Of a DNA stretch of 53,274 nt, positions 1 to 8,369 are shown in pieces. The position numbers and the translations under genes are program-made. Location of the stretch: positions 1-53,274 of the forward strand of contig PLGM01000314.1 in assembly GCA_003139795.1 (NCBI GenBank), read 5' to 3'. The stretch's first letter is position 1; every line of letters starts with the position of its first letter. The notes beneath the pieces were generated by a model. It did no database searches. It was not told the DNA's origin and was given only the letters and a program-made list of their open reading frames with translations. The DNA comes from Acidobacteriaceae bacterium. GTDB lineage: Bacteria > Acidobacteriota > Terriglobia > Terriglobales > Acidobacteriaceae.

Positions 1-286
1 TCCACGGCAAACATGCGCTAGGGGCAACCGCCCCGAGCTGGCCGCTGCTGAAGCCGCCGAGATCGTCGTCATCGAGGAATTCCTGCCCAAAGCCCTCGAC
101 GAAGCCGGCCTCCACGCCCTGGTGGCCGAAGCCATCGCCGAACTCGCCGCCTCCTCGGGCATAGCGCCCACCCCCAAAGAAATCGGCGTTGTTATCAAGG
201 CCGTTCAGGCCAAACTCCAAGCCGCCGGCCTCCGCGCCGAAGGCCGCGTGGTCAGCGAATTGGTGAAGAAGGAACTGGCAGTTTAG
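1..286 (+). CDS. GatB/YqeY domain protein, C-terminal part (cut by window start)
   Basis: Reading from base 2 the frame is open to TAG at 284-286 and gives about 94 residues. The motif RPELAAAEAAEIVVIEEFLP followed by an Ala/Glu-rich helical stretch and ending KKELAV is typical of the C-terminal half of YqeY-like proteins (usual length about 150 aa), which share the tRNA-binding tail domain of the GatB amidotransferase subunit. The start lies outside the window. The exact cellular role of YqeY is not settled. A perfect inverted repeat follows 29 bp after the stop. Confidence 0.8.
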   Translation, partial: PRQTCARGNRPELAAAEAAEIVVIEEFLPKALDEAGLHALVAEAIAELAASSGIAPTPKEIGVVIKAVQAKLQAAGLRAEGRVVSELVKKELAV

Positions 287-314
287 GAGCGCACAAACTC
301 CAGCAGCCGGATAC

Positions 315-356
315 CCCAGGTCTTCGGCCGTGGCGGACCGCGGCGGAAGACCTGGG
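315..356. repeat. Inverted repeat, dispersed CCCAGGTCT family
   Basis: Two perfect 11-bp arms, CCCAGGTCTTC (315-325) and GAAGACCTGGG (346-356), enclose a 20-base G+C-rich core. The same core (CCGCCGCGGTCCGCCACGG, opposite orientation) recurs at about 3664-3690, and CCCAGGTCT arms recur at about 18390, 19730, 19825, 22285 and 52287. It sits between convergent genes, so it could end transcripts, but no T-tract follows. I read it as one copy of a REP-like hairpin repeat. Confidence 0.75.
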
Positions 357-486
357 AATCCCTGTTATCGGCGATGGAATACGCGGAGTCGCAGAACCCG
401 CTCTCTTCTCTTCGTCAGTACAGCGCGGCCAGCCCCATCGGTCCGTCAAGCCCGGCCCTTCTTGACGCACCTCTCGGCGCGCGCCC

Positions 487-1497
487 CTACTGTTTAGCGG
501 CGCGCACCAGGAGCGCCCGGCTCGCGGTATCGATGAAGTCCTGGGAGCCGGGACGCGAGGCATCGTTGCCGGAGTGGAAATCGAAGATGGTGACGGATCC
601 CGGTTTGTCGCTGCGCTCCTGCGAGGTCCATAGACGCGTGCAGGAAAGGTGGATCAAATCCGTTACATGGACCTCGTCCGCAGCCGCGCCGAGCTCGTCC
701 ACGGCGGCCGCACAGCCAGACTTGCGAGTCTTGGCCTTATCGTACAACCCCGCCAATTCGCCGAGGGTTGGAAGCCGCCAGTCCGCGTAGCCGCCCCTGC
801 GATAACTCCCGGCATAAGACTTCGCGCCTGGCCAGCTTAAAGCGGCTCCGTTGTCCCTCGCCGCCCATATCAGGTTCGTCTTCGTATCCAATACCGTTCC
901 GTCATCGTAGGCAATGAAATGGTCGTCCTTTCCAGTCTCTGTGGGCGGAGTCTTTTCGGCGCCCTGTGCAGAAGGGGCCTTCGTGAGCGGCTTGGGAGCG
1001 GGAAGGTCCTGGCCGCCGTGCTGGCGCAACAACTCCTGAATGTCTTTTTGGTCCCACACGACTGCCGAGTGCAAAGGCGACCAGCCGTCATTGTCCACGG
1101 CATCGATATCTGCCTTGCTGGCCAGCAGCAATTCCACCATGTCCTTGTTGCCTTTCGCCGCCGCCAGGTGCAAGGGCGTCGATCCGTTGTTGGCCTTGGC
1201 GTTAACATCTGCCTTGTTCGCCAGCAGCAGTTTCGCCACGTCCAGGTGGTCATTAAACGCCGCGATGTGCAAGGGAGTCTGGCCGTATTTTTCGTCCTTG
1301 CTGGAAACCAGATCGGGATGGTCTTTGAGCAGCAATTTGACCTTTGCCAGGTCGCCGTCTCGGGCCGCTTCGTCAATCGGACCGCAGAAGCCGGCGGGGC
1401 CCGAAGCCAGCGCGGCTGACAGGAGCAGCGCAACGGCGGCGCGGCGGGGTAGGGCAAGTTGAAGTAGTTGCAGTTCGCAGCGATGGAAGGTGCTCAT
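487..1497 (-). CDS. Secreted ankyrin-repeat protein with C-terminal DUF1566 domain
   Basis: A protein of 336 aa from the ATG at 1497, chosen because an AAAGGGG stretch lies upstream and because the next 35 residues (PRRAAVALLLSAALASGPAG) form a clear signal peptide. Residues about 40-165 hold four ankyrin repeats, with the signatures GQTPLHIAAFNDHLDVAKLL and GSTPLHLAAAKGNKDMVELL. After a linker, residues about 195-336 match the DUF1566/Lcl C-type fold: LDTKTNLIWAA, YADWRLPTLGEL, LWTSQE, and a final ALLVRAAKQ. Such proteins are exported and the ankyrin part binds proteins; the partner is unknown. An in-frame ATG 16 codons upstream is a less likely start. Confidence 0.8.
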   Translation of the reverse strand: MSTFHRCELQLLQLALPRRAAVALLLSAALASGPAGFCGPIDEAARDGDLAKVKLLLKDHPDLVSSKDEKYGQTPLHIAAFNDHLDVAKLLLANKADVNAKANNGSTPLHLAAAKGNKDMVELLLASKADIDAVDNDGWSPLHSAVVWDQKDIQELLRQHGGQDLPAPKPLTKAPSAQGAEKTPPTETGKDDHFIAYDDGTVLDTKTNLIWAARDNGAALSWPGAKSYAGSYRRGGYADWRLPTLGELAGLYDKAKTRKSGCAAAVDELGAAADEVHVTDLIHLSCTRLWTSQERSDKPGSVTIFDFHSGNDASRPGSQDFIDTASRALLVRAAKQ

Positions 1498-1786
1498 ATT
1501 CAGAGAGATACCCCTTTCAGCGTTGATTCGGCAACATTTTACCACGCCCCATCCCTTGGCTGGACCGATGCGGGACGCCGGGCGCTGGGCTGCGCAGGGC
1601 TCGCCCCTGAGATTCTGGAATTTCCGCTGGACTTGCAGTCCTCTCGCCCCGAGGCCGGGGATTCTCTTCGGCTACGCCCCCCCTCTCCATGCGCGGCCGG
1701 CAGGGCGGAGATCCACGCCTGCGGCTGGCAGGCGACAACTGACAACTGAGGCGGGCCGGCGGGTTGCGGTCTGGCTGCGATCGGGC
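1498..1786. other. Intergenic spacer with short repeats
   Basis: No gene is seen. The spacer holds a GCCCCGAGGCCGGGG hairpin-like stretch near 1648-1663 and the 7-bp-periodic sequence GACAACTGACAACTGAGG at 1733-1750, which belongs to the same class as GTCAGTTGTCAG near 49770. The cytochrome stop codon follows at 1787. Confidence 0.5.
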
Positions 1787-2254
1787 CTAGTTGCCCGGCT
1801 TGGTCGCCGCGGCAGGCGGGGCCGTGGCAGGTGGGGCTGCAGCAGGTTGGCCCTTTGACATTCCGCGAAGGTAGATGATCAGGTTCCACACGTCGTCGAC
1901 CTTGGCGCGGCTCGCATCCTCGGGAGGCATCTTGTCCTTGCCCTTGCGGATGGCGTCGAACAATTGCTGATCCGACTTGGCGGCCAACGACTTTGGATCG
2001 GTCCAGTCATCGAGCGTCAGTTGCATGTCCTTGGCGAGGTCGGTCTTGCCGTTGCCGTTTTCCCCATGGCAAATCGCGCAGTCCATTGCATAGAGTTTCT
2101 TCGCCTTCTCCTGCGACGCGGCAGTCGGCTTCACAGGGTTCGTGGAAGCCGGCGCGGCCGCCTGCGGCGTGCGCCCCGAAGCGAGTGTGGGAGCAGGTGT
2201 GGGCGCAATCAAAAACAGGATCACGGCGGAAAAGAGCAAGAACGGCTTCAGCAT
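1787..2254 (-). CDS. Small exported c-type cytochrome
   Basis: A 155-aa protein starting at the ATG at 2254, which has GGAGG six bases upstream; a GTG 12 bases further out is less likely. It has an N-terminal signal peptide (MLKPFLLFSAVILFLIAPT), a Pro/Ala linker, and one haem-binding CAICH motif followed by GENGNGKTDLAKDM, then a Met-containing segment KDKMPPEDASR that probably gives the sixth ligand, and a final helix DDVWNLIIYLRGMSKG. This is the class I cytochrome c (cytochrome_CBB3-like) fold. The Pro/Ala-rich C-terminal tail (about 20 aa) is low complexity. It would act in the periplasm as an electron carrier; the partner cannot be told from the neighbours. Confidence 0.88.
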   Translation of the reverse strand: MLKPFLLFSAVILFLIAPTPAPTLASGRTPQAAAPASTNPVKPTAASQEKAKKLYAMDCAICHGENGNGKTDLAKDMQLTLDDWTDPKSLAAKSDQQLFDAIRKGKDKMPPEDASRAKVDDVWNLIIYLRGMSKGQPAAAPPATAPPAAATKPGN

Positions 2255-2348
2255 GGTAGCCTCCACAGTTGCAGGTGTCGGGAACAGGCATCTTGCAGCT
2301 GATAAGTTTTTCTGGCCCGAATTATAAGCCAGAGGGGCGGGTTGCCGC

Positions 2349-2591
2349 TCAATCGATCTTCTTCAGCCACAGATTCCAGAGGGAAACCTTCGCCGGAACG
2401 CCCTCAATCCGCAGGCCGGAAAGTCCTGAAACGTTGTTCGACGAAGCCGTGTCGTCGTCCACCGGCACCGCCATCGACTGGCTGTTGAAAATGTGCGGGA
2501 TCAAGCCTCCGCGCGCGATGATCGTGTGCTGGTTCCACTCGCCGTCCTTCCCTGCGACTGTAGCCAATGCAGGCGAGTGGCCCGCATCCCG
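2349..2591 (-). pseudogene. Remnant of a DUF1080 (3-keto-disaccharide hydrolase-like) gene
   Basis: In the same frame as dapA and directly after its stop, 80 codons run to the next stop at 2349. The stretch GEWNQHTIIARGGLIPHIFN, then VDDDTASSNNVSGLSGLRIE and VSLWNLWLKKID, matches the last third of DUF1080 domains (GEWN-I-ARG-I-H-NG, GL-LQ, FRNI-LKKL). The whole N-terminal part and signal peptide are missing and there is no good start (only a TTG at 2567). The join to dapA carries ATGCGGGCCACTCGCC, a piece of a dispersed repeat also seen near 18445 and 35680, which suggests repeat-mediated deletion. It could still be translated as a short peptide, but I consider it dead. Confidence 0.65.
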
Positions 2592-3518
2592 TCAGAATAC
2601 TTCCGAGATGCCTTCCGGCACAGGGGCGTGCTTGAGCAGGCCCAGTTCGTCGGCCAGGCGTTCCAGCCTGGCGCGGGTGGCTCCCGTGGGGGGTACCAGC
2701 GGCAGCCGGACGTGGTCGGCGCAGCGGCCCATGAGGTTGAGGACGGTCTTGACCGGGCCCGGATTCGACTCCCAGAAGTTGGCGTCGAAGAGGCGGGCGT
2801 AGCGGCGCTCCAGCTCGCGGGCCTCCACCCAATTGTTGCGGAGGGCGGCGCGGATCATGCGGCCGACCTCCCACGGGGTCTCGTTGGAGGCTACGCTGAT
2901 GAGCCCGTGGGCGCCGACGCCGATGGAGGCCAGGGCTAGGTTGTCGTCGCCACTGAAGATTTTGAAGCCAAGCGGGAGCGAATGGACCAGTTGGGCAATC
3001 TGGGGCAGCTTGCCGCTGGCCTCCTTGACGGCCTGGATGTTGGGAGCGGCCTCGGCCAGGCGGAGGACGGTTTCGGGATCGAGGTTGACGGCGGTGCGGC
3101 CGGGCACGTTGTAGAGGGCGACGGGGAGGGGGTCAACGGCTTTAGCGAGGGCCAGAAAGTGCTGGAACTGGCCCTCCTGGGAGGGCTTGTTGTAGTAGGG
3201 ATTGGCGGAGAGCACGGCGTCGATGCCGCGCATCTGGCGGAGGCGGCCGGCGAGGCGCAGCAGCGTGCGCGTGGAGTTGTGGGTGCAGCCGGCCCACACC
3301 GGCACACGGCCGGCCGCGGCCTCGGCTACGATGCACAGCGTCAGCAGCCATTCCTCTTCGTCCAGCGTGGCCGCCTCGCCTGTGGACCCGCAGGCCACCA
3401 GAAAGTCGATGCCGGAGTCGATCTGCCAGTTCACCAGCGCCCTGAGCGCCGCTTCATCGATCGATCCATCCGCCCGAAAGGGCGTAACGATAGCTGTACC
3501 GCAACCCGTGGTTTCCAT
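2592..3518 (-). CDS. dapA: 4-hydroxy-tetrahydrodipicolinate synthase
   Basis: A 308-aa protein, normal length for the family. It condenses pyruvate with aspartate semialdehyde, the first step committed to lysine and diaminopimelate. Visible motifs: GCGTAIVTPF at the start, ACGSTGEAATL (substrate carboxylate binding), LYNVPGRTAVNL with the catalytic Tyr, and QAVKEASGKL with the Schiff-base Lys. The start at 3518 (METTGCGTAIVTPF) fits the family; an upstream start would add 19 unrelated residues. It is the last gene of the minus-strand cluster asd-lysC-dapB-PAP2-dapA. The C-terminus EGISEVF is followed in frame by the DUF1080 remnant. Confidence 0.97.
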   Translation of the reverse strand: METTGCGTAIVTPFRADGSIDEAALRALVNWQIDSGIDFLVACGSTGEAATLDEEEWLLTLCIVAEAAAGRVPVWAGCTHNSTRTLLRLAGRLRQMRGIDAVLSANPYYNKPSQEGQFQHFLALAKAVDPLPVALYNVPGRTAVNLDPETVLRLAEAAPNIQAVKEASGKLPQIAQLVHSLPLGFKIFSGDDNLALASIGVGAHGLISVASNETPWEVGRMIRAALRNNWVEARELERRYARLFDANFWESNPGPVKTVLNLMGRCADHVRLPLVPPTGATRARLERLADELGLLKHAPVPEGISEVF

Positions 3519-3719
3519 GACAGATGAGTTTATAACGAACAGGGGTGCGCTGGAAAAGGCGACCCGCTGCACCAAGAGTGCATCCGCTACGAGCCGGTGA
3601 ACCTCAGGCGACCTGGTACGTGCGGTGGAAATGCCGGTGCATGGTTCGTGCTCTCCCAGGTCTCTCCGCCGCGGTCCGCCACGGCGGAAGGCTTGTGGCG
3701 CTCGGCAATCCGGGCATAC
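3519..3719. other. Intergenic spacer with dispersed repeat
   Basis: About 200 bp between the PAP2 gene stop and the dapA start. It contains CTCCCAGGTCTCTCCGCC and the core CCGCCGCGGTCCGCCACGG (about 3653-3690), a degenerate copy of the CCCAGGTCT hairpin family in the opposite orientation to the one at 315-356. No promoter was recognised with confidence. Confidence 0.5.
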
Positions 3720-4682
3720 CTACTCTGGTTCCGATGCGGCCAAGCCGATTCTTGTGAAAAGGAGGGGAGCGAGAAAGATGATCACGATGCCGGCGGCGGA
3801 GTAGCGGACGTATTCGAGAAAATAGCCGAGCGGGGAAGACTTGAGGGCAATCACGGCAAAGAACTTATCGAGAAACAGCAGCGTGGCGATCAACATGGCG
3901 ATGGAAAGAAGATAGCGCAGTATCTTGGCGGCGGCGTTCGAGCTGCGGGGATCGAAGTTCACCATCCTCAGCTCCAGCGGACGGGCGATGACGATGCCGG
4001 TCAGGAAACCAGCGGAGACTAAAGCCTCCTGCGGCTCGCCGGCGATGCGCCAACCGTTGACGGCAACGGTGAGCAACCAAAGCGCCAGGCTGGCTGCAAC
4101 GGCGGCTGCAATCTGCAGGGTGTAAGAGAGAAGGGACCATGCGGCCGAGATGGCTTCGGCGTATCTTATCCAGAGCAGGGCGACAGAGAGCCCGATGACC
4201 AAGCCGATGAGAACGTCCTCGGCATAATGCACGCCGAGATAGGGACGCGATATTCCTATAAGCAGGATGGCCATGACGGCGATAACTCGGACGTAGCGGT
4301 TCCTTACCGAGGCATAGAGATAGGAATAGAACGCGGACGACGCCATGGCGTGGCCGGAGGGGGTGGAATACTCGGCGGCAAGCGCGGCGGCGCTCTGGGG
4401 CGATACGGCCCACTTCTGGAGATAAGTTCCTTCGCGGATGAAAGGGCGGGGATTTTTGACGATGAGCTTCAATACGTCGTTGAGCGACGAGGAGAGCAAC
4501 ACCAATACCGAAAGCCGGATGGCTAACTGCTTGTTCCATGCGACATAGATCAGCGTGGCAATGAAGATGTAACCGGCGAAATTGCCGAAGAAGGTGGCGG
4601 CGAGAAAGAACCTGGTGAGGGGGATAGTTCTGTGGTCGGCCAGAAACTGCATGAGAGGCATATTGAACGGCAGCGGAGACAT
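3720..4682 (-). CDS. PAP2-family membrane phosphatase
   Basis: A 320-aa polytopic membrane protein. The three motifs of the PAP2/acid phosphatase family are all present: KLIVKNPRP (motif 1, about residues 93-101), PSGHAMASS (motif 2, about 128-136) and SRPYLGVHYAEDV (motif 3, about 165-177), giving the catalytic His and Asp. Members dephosphorylate lipid phosphates such as phosphatidic acid or undecaprenyl diphosphate. About 140 residues after motif 3 form three or four more membrane helices, longer than in minimal PAP2 proteins. It lies between dapB and dapA in the lysine cluster with no obvious link to that pathway. The substrate is not predictable. Confidence 0.9.
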   Translation of the reverse strand: MSPLPFNMPLMQFLADHRTIPLTRFFLAATFFGNFAGYIFIATLIYVAWNKQLAIRLSVLVLLSSSLNDVLKLIVKNPRPFIREGTYLQKWAVSPQSAAALAAEYSTPSGHAMASSAFYSYLYASVRNRYVRVIAVMAILLIGISRPYLGVHYAEDVLIGLVIGLSVALLWIRYAEAISAAWSLLSYTLQIAAAVAASLALWLLTVAVNGWRIAGEPQEALVSAGFLTGIVIARPLELRMVNFDPRSSNAAAKILRYLLSIAMLIATLLFLDKFFAVIALKSSPLGYFLEYVRYSAAGIVIIFLAPLLFTRIGLAASEPE

Positions 4683-4821
4683 GCTCTTACTTTCTTGCGA
4701 AGCGCAGTCGCGGTCAAGCGGCGGGATGGGAACGGGCGCGCGACGCTCCAGGCCGCGCGGGATGGATTGGCGAAGAAAACCCGCGCAGCGTACGGTCGAG
4801 GTCCTCTTCCATCGGGAACCC

Positions 4822-5499
4822 CTATAACTGGTCGAAGATCTCGCGGAAGTCCCAGGCGCCGGATTTTCCTGAGAGCCACTCGGCGGCGCGGACGGCGCCT
4901 AATGCGAAGCCGCGGCGGCTGAGGGCGTTGTGACGGAGTTCGAGGATGTCGTCGGGGCCGGTGGAGGTGACGATGTGCTCGCCTTTGGCGTCGCCTACGC
5001 GGTGGGACGTGATCTCGACGTTGGCGCCGGGTTGGGCGGCCGCGACGATCTCGCGGAGGGTGATGGCGGTGCCGGATGGGGCGTCGAGCTTGGAGATGTG
5101 ATGGGTTTCGGCGATGGAGAAAGTGTAGCCTTCGAGCTGGGCCAGCGAGGCGGTGAGGCGGAAAAGCTTTTGCACGCCGATGGAGAAGTTGGTGCCGTAG
5201 AGTAGACCGGCGTGACGGCGGATGGCGAGGGCTTTCATCTCGTCGAGATGGGCGTACCAGCCGGTGGTACCAACGACGATGCGGGCGCCGAGGGCGAGGA
5301 CGGCGCGCATGTTCTCAAGGGCGGCCTCGGGGGCGGTGAAGTCGATGACCACGTCGACGCCGGCGAGATTGGGCGCGGTGAGGGCGGAGGCGTGTTCATT
5401 TTCAGCGATGTCGAAGGCGCGGACGCCGTGGCCGCGCTCGCGTGCAACCTGGGCGACGAGCGAGCCGGTTTTTCCCTTGCCGAGAACGAGGATGAGCAT
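4822..5499 (-). CDS. dapB: 4-hydroxy-tetrahydrodipicolinate reductase (short form)
   Basis: A 225-aa protein; classical DapB has about 265-273. It reduces the DapA product with NAD(P)H. The substrate-binding signature is intact: ETHHISKLDAPSGTA (His-His, Lys, and the PSGTA loop), as are VVIDFTAPEA and VVGTTGW. The N-terminal nucleotide loop is MLILVLGKGKTGSLV, so the usual G-x-x-G-R-M-G reads GKGKTG: the Arg-Met pair is replaced. Several loops of the C-terminal domain are also shorter. Gene order (lysC directly upstream) supports the call. The start at 5499 is the only sensible one; the upstream spacer is an 8-bp repeat. Confidence 0.93.
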   Translation of the reverse strand: MLILVLGKGKTGSLVAQVARERGHGVRAFDIAENEHASALTAPNLAGVDVVIDFTAPEAALENMRAVLALGARIVVGTTGWYAHLDEMKALAIRRHAGLLYGTNFSIGVQKLFRLTASLAQLEGYTFSIAETHHISKLDAPSGTAITLREIVAAAQPGANVEITSHRVGDAKGEHIVTSTGPDDILELRHNALSRRGFALGAVRAAEWLSGKSGAWDFREIFDQL

Positions 5500-5518
5500 G
5501 GGGACCTCAGTGGAGGAT

Positions 5519-5647
5519 GGTTAGCGGAGTTACCAGAGTTAGCGGGGTTAGCGGAGTTATCACGGTTAGCGGGCTGGCAAGTTAGCAAGTTGGCGAGTTA
5601 GCAGGTTAGCCCCCGCTTCGAGGGGATGGCGAGTTGGCAGGTTGGCG
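5519..5647. repeat. 8-bp periodic TTAGC/TTGGC repeat tract between lysC and dapB
   Basis: About 130 bp of degenerate octamers such as AGTTAGCA, AGTTGGCG, AGTTAGCA, GGTTAGCC, with a GCGGAGTT variant. A second tract of the same class is at about 44017-44089, a short one at about 44612-44640, and one or two units at 39842-39855. The tract runs into the 3' end of lysC, so the last residues of LysC (QPANSPSPRSGG) are encoded by it. Confidence 0.8.
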
Positions 5648-7042
5648 CGCCTCGACGTCGAAGATGGCGGGGTCGGGGTCCTTGAAGAAGGCGGCGTGCA
5701 GGGAGCGGACGGCTTCGTCGGCGTCGTCCTCGTCGATCATGAAACTCATGTTGATCTCGCTGGCGCCTTGCGAGATCATGCGGACGTTGATGTGGCGGAC
5801 GGCGGTGAAGACCTGGGCGGCCATGCCGCTGCGGCCGCGGATGTCGTCGCCGACCAGGCAGACCAGGGCCTTGCGGCCTTCGTATTTGACGTCGGCCAAC
5901 TGGCTGAGGTCGGCGGCGATGGCGGGAAGATTGTCGTTGGAATCGACGGAGAGCGAGACGCTGACTTCGGAGGTGGAGACCATATCGACGGCGCAGTGGT
6001 GCTTGTCGAAGATGGTGAAGATGTCCTTCATATAGCCGTGGGTCATCAACATGCGGCTGGCGACGACGTCGATGATGGAGAGCTTCTTTTTGACGGCGAT
6101 GGATTTGAAAGGGCTGCGGCAGGGCGGAGCCAGCGAGGTGATGCGGGTGCCCTCGCAGGCGGCGTTGCGGCTGTTGAGGACGTGGACGGGGATGTTCTTT
6201 TTGACGGCGGGGAGGATGGTGGCCGGATGCAGGACCTTGGCGCCGAAGTAGGCCAGTTCGGCGGCTTCCTCAAAGCTGATGACCTTGACGCGCAGGGCGT
6301 CGGGGCAGACGCGAGGGTCGCAGGTCATAATGCCGTCGACGTCGGTCCAGATTTCGATGGCCTCGGCAGAGAGCGCGCCGCCGATGAGGGCGCCGGTGAA
6401 GTCGGAGCCGCCGCGGCCGAGGGTGGTGGTGATGCCGGCCTCGTTGGAGCCGATGAAGCCACCCATCACCGGGACTTTGCCCTGGCTGGTGTGGGGGCGG
6501 AGCTTTTCCTGGGCGCGTTTTTCGATGAGGGCGTCGAACGGGACGGCCTTCTGGTATTGCGAGTCGGTGACGATGATTTCGCGGGCGTCGATGTGGGCGG
6601 CGTCGATGGAGCGCTCGCGGAAGGCCGCGGCGACGATGCGGCTGGAGATGCGCTCGCCGTAGCTGGCGATGAGGTCGGAGATGCGCGGGGTGAGTTCGAG
6701 GATGGCGGCGAGACCGCGCAGGATTTCATCAAGGGAGTCGAATTCCTGATCGATGAAGTTTTGGAGCACGGCGGCGTCGGCGGGGATTTTGACGAGCGCG
6801 GCGGCGGTGTCGCGATGGCGCGAGCGGAGGCGGGAACTGATGGCCAGGGCGCCGGTGCGGTCGCCTGCGGAGGCAGCGGCGGCGGCGCGCAGCAACTGAT
6901 CAGTGACCTTGGCCATGGCGCTGACGACGACTACGGGGGTCTTGCCCTGGGCCACGCGTCCGGCCACAATGGCCGCGGTGCGGGCGATGGCCGCCGGGTC
7001 CTCGAGCGACGTGCCGCCAAACTTCATGACTACCAGGCTCAT
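5606..7042 (-). CDS. lysC: Aspartate kinase
   Basis: A 478-aa protein that phosphorylates aspartate, the entry to lysine, threonine and methionine synthesis. The N-terminal amino acid kinase domain has VVMKFGGTSLEDP, PVVVVSAMAKVTDQL, GGFIGSNEAG and TTLGRGGSDFTG, then EIWTDVDGIMTCDPR and FEEAAELAYFGAKVLHPAT. Two ACT domains follow (about residues 310-460), so allosteric feedback by lysine and/or threonine is likely. The start at 7042 has AGGAAG at a good distance. The last dozen residues come from the downstream 8-bp repeat and have no counterpart in the family. It follows asd and precedes dapB on the minus strand. Confidence 0.96.
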   Translation of the reverse strand: MSLVVMKFGGTSLEDPAAIARTAAIVAGRVAQGKTPVVVVSAMAKVTDQLLRAAAAASAGDRTGALAISSRLRSRHRDTAAALVKIPADAAVLQNFIDQEFDSLDEILRGLAAILELTPRISDLIASYGERISSRIVAAAFRERSIDAAHIDAREIIVTDSQYQKAVPFDALIEKRAQEKLRPHTSQGKVPVMGGFIGSNEAGITTTLGRGGSDFTGALIGGALSAEAIEIWTDVDGIMTCDPRVCPDALRVKVISFEEAAELAYFGAKVLHPATILPAVKKNIPVHVLNSRNAACEGTRITSLAPPCRSPFKSIAVKKKLSIIDVVASRMLMTHGYMKDIFTIFDKHHCAVDMVSTSEVSVSLSVDSNDNLPAIAADLSQLADVKYEGRKALVCLVGDDIRGRSGMAAQVFTAVRHINVRMISQGASEINMSFMIDEDDADEAVRSLHAAFFKDPDPAIFDVEARQPANSPSPRSGG

Positions 7043-7054
7043 GCCAATCTTCCT

Positions 7055-7215
7055 GCCGCACCTCAGGGGCTAAAGCCCCGTTTCATTTGGCCGGGTTCAT
7101 TTGTCGGGGCTAAAACCTCGACATCTCAGCCCGTCCCTTTCAAAGTCCGTGTTCATCTTGGCCGATTGATTTGCCGTGGTTAAAACCCCGACCTGCCAGT
7201 CGTGCCCTTTCGAAA
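7055..7215. repeat. Tandem copies of the CTTTGAAAGGGC...GGCTTTAGCC repeat (reverse orientation)
   Basis: The spacer between asd and lysC consists of repeats: GGGGCTAAAGCCCC (a 6-bp-stem palindrome), TCGGGGCTAAAACC, CCCGTCCCTTTCAAAG and CGTGCCCTTTCGAAACC. The same sequence appears in the other orientation as two to three tandem units at 28860-28985, and fragments occur at 38561-38620 and inside tatB. No promoter was recognised in it. Confidence 0.75.
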
Positions 7216-7235
7216 CCTGAGTGATTCATCAAGCT

Positions 7236-8369
7236 CTAGGCGCTGGCGGCGGTCGGTTGCCACCCCACTGACGAAGACCTGTCGCCGCACCCAGAGGGCA
7301 CCCGCCCGGGTTCCAGTTTGCCCAGGCTTGCGAGCAGTTCGGCGTTGAGGATGGCGGCGCCAGCGGCGCCGCGAATGGTGTTGTGCGAGAGGACGGTGAA
7401 CTTCCAGTCGAGCACGCCGCAGGGACGCAGGCGGCCGACGGTTACGGCCATTCCGTTGCCGCGATTGCGGTCGAGACGGGGCTGGGGGCGATCGCTCTGC
7501 GGCGCCCACTCGACAGGCTGATCGGGGGCGGTGGGCAGTCCCTGTCCGGCGAGGGGACGGAACTCAGCCCAGGCGCCGAGAATCTCTTCGCGCGTGGCCG
7601 GGCGGCCCAGCTTGTTGCCGAGCTTGATGGAGACGCTCTCGGTGTGGCCATCCTCGACCGCGACGCGGTTGCAGTGGGCGCTGATGCGCGCGGCGAGCGG
7701 GGTGACGGCGTGACCTTCGAGCCTGCCCAGCAGCTTGAGGGTCTCGGCTTCCATTTTTTCTTCTTCGCTGCCGATGTACGGCACCACGTTGCCGAGAATG
7801 TCCATGGAGGGCACGCCGGGATAGCCGGCGCCGGAGACAGCCTGCATGGTGGTGACGAAGATCTGCTCGATGCCGAAGCGCTCCTCGATGGGCTTGAGCG
7901 CCATGACCAGGCCGATGGTGGAGCAGTTGGGGTTGGTGACCATGTAGCCGCCCGAATCGCGGCGCGAGGGCTGCTCCTCAATGAGGTGCAGGTGGTCGGC
8001 GTTGATTTCAGGGATCACTAGCGGCACATTGGCGGCCATGCGGTAGGCGCTGGAGTTCGAAACCACGGCGCAGCCGGCGGCGGCAAAGCGGGGCTCGAGT
8101 TCGCGGGCAATGGCGGCGTCGAGAGCGGCGAAGATGATTCTGGGCGCGCCTTCGGGGTCGGCCGGGGCAATGACGATGCGGGCAATGCGCTCAGGCAGTG
8201 GCGTGTCCAGCCGCCACCTGGCGGCTTCGCCGTAGGGCTTGCCGCTGGAGCGGTCGCTGGCGGCCAGCCAGGCGACCTCGAACCAGGGATGGTTTTCGAG
8301 AAGCTGAATGAAGCGCTGGCCGACCATGCCGGTCGCGCCCAGGATTCCGATTGGATATTTGGTTTTCAT
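7236..8369 (-). CDS. asd: Aspartate-semialdehyde dehydrogenase
   Basis: A 377-aa protein (about 350 usual) that makes aspartate semialdehyde for the lysine, threonine and methionine branches. It has the nucleotide loop GILGATGMVGQRF, the catalytic cysteine in TNPNCSTIGL, the loop MQAVSGAGYPGV and ARISAHCNRVAVEDGH with the catalytic His; this is the fungal/archaeal-type Asd. The start at 8369 (MKTKYPIGILGATG) fits the family; an 83-residue upstream extension in frame has no similarity. The last 25 residues (from LEPGRVPSGC to the end) are Ser/Gly/Arg-rich and coded by repeat-like DNA containing GGTGCCC, CAGGTCTTC and GGGTGGC, so they are probably an added tail. First gene of the lysine cluster. 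Confidence 0.95.
   Translation of the reverse strand: MKTKYPIGILGATGMVGQRFIQLLENHPWFEVAWLAASDRSSGKPYGEAARWRLDTPLPERIARIVIAPADPEGAPRIIFAALDAAIARELEPRFAAAGCAVVSNSSAYRMAANVPLVIPEINADHLHLIEEQPSRRDSGGYMVTNPNCSTIGLVMALKPIEERFGIEQIFVTTMQAVSGAGYPGVPSMDILGNVVPYIGSEEEKMEAETLKLLGRLEGHAVTPLAARISAHCNRVAVEDGHTESVSIKLGNKLGRPATREEILGAWAEFRPLAGQGLPTAPDQPVEWAPQSDRPQPRLDRNRGNGMAVTVGRLRPCGVLDWKFTVLSHNTIRGAAGAAILNAELLASLGKLEPGRVPSGCGDRSSSVGWQPTAASA

Noticed and set aside
315-356. Rho-independent terminator after the YqeY gene
   Set aside because: The hairpin is perfect but no T-tract follows on either strand; better explained as a dispersed repeat.
5642-7183. Long plus-strand open frame opposite lysC
   Set aside because: It mirrors the lysC codons; the Asp/Gly/Val-rich translation is a GC-rich antisense shadow, while lysC shows full family motifs.
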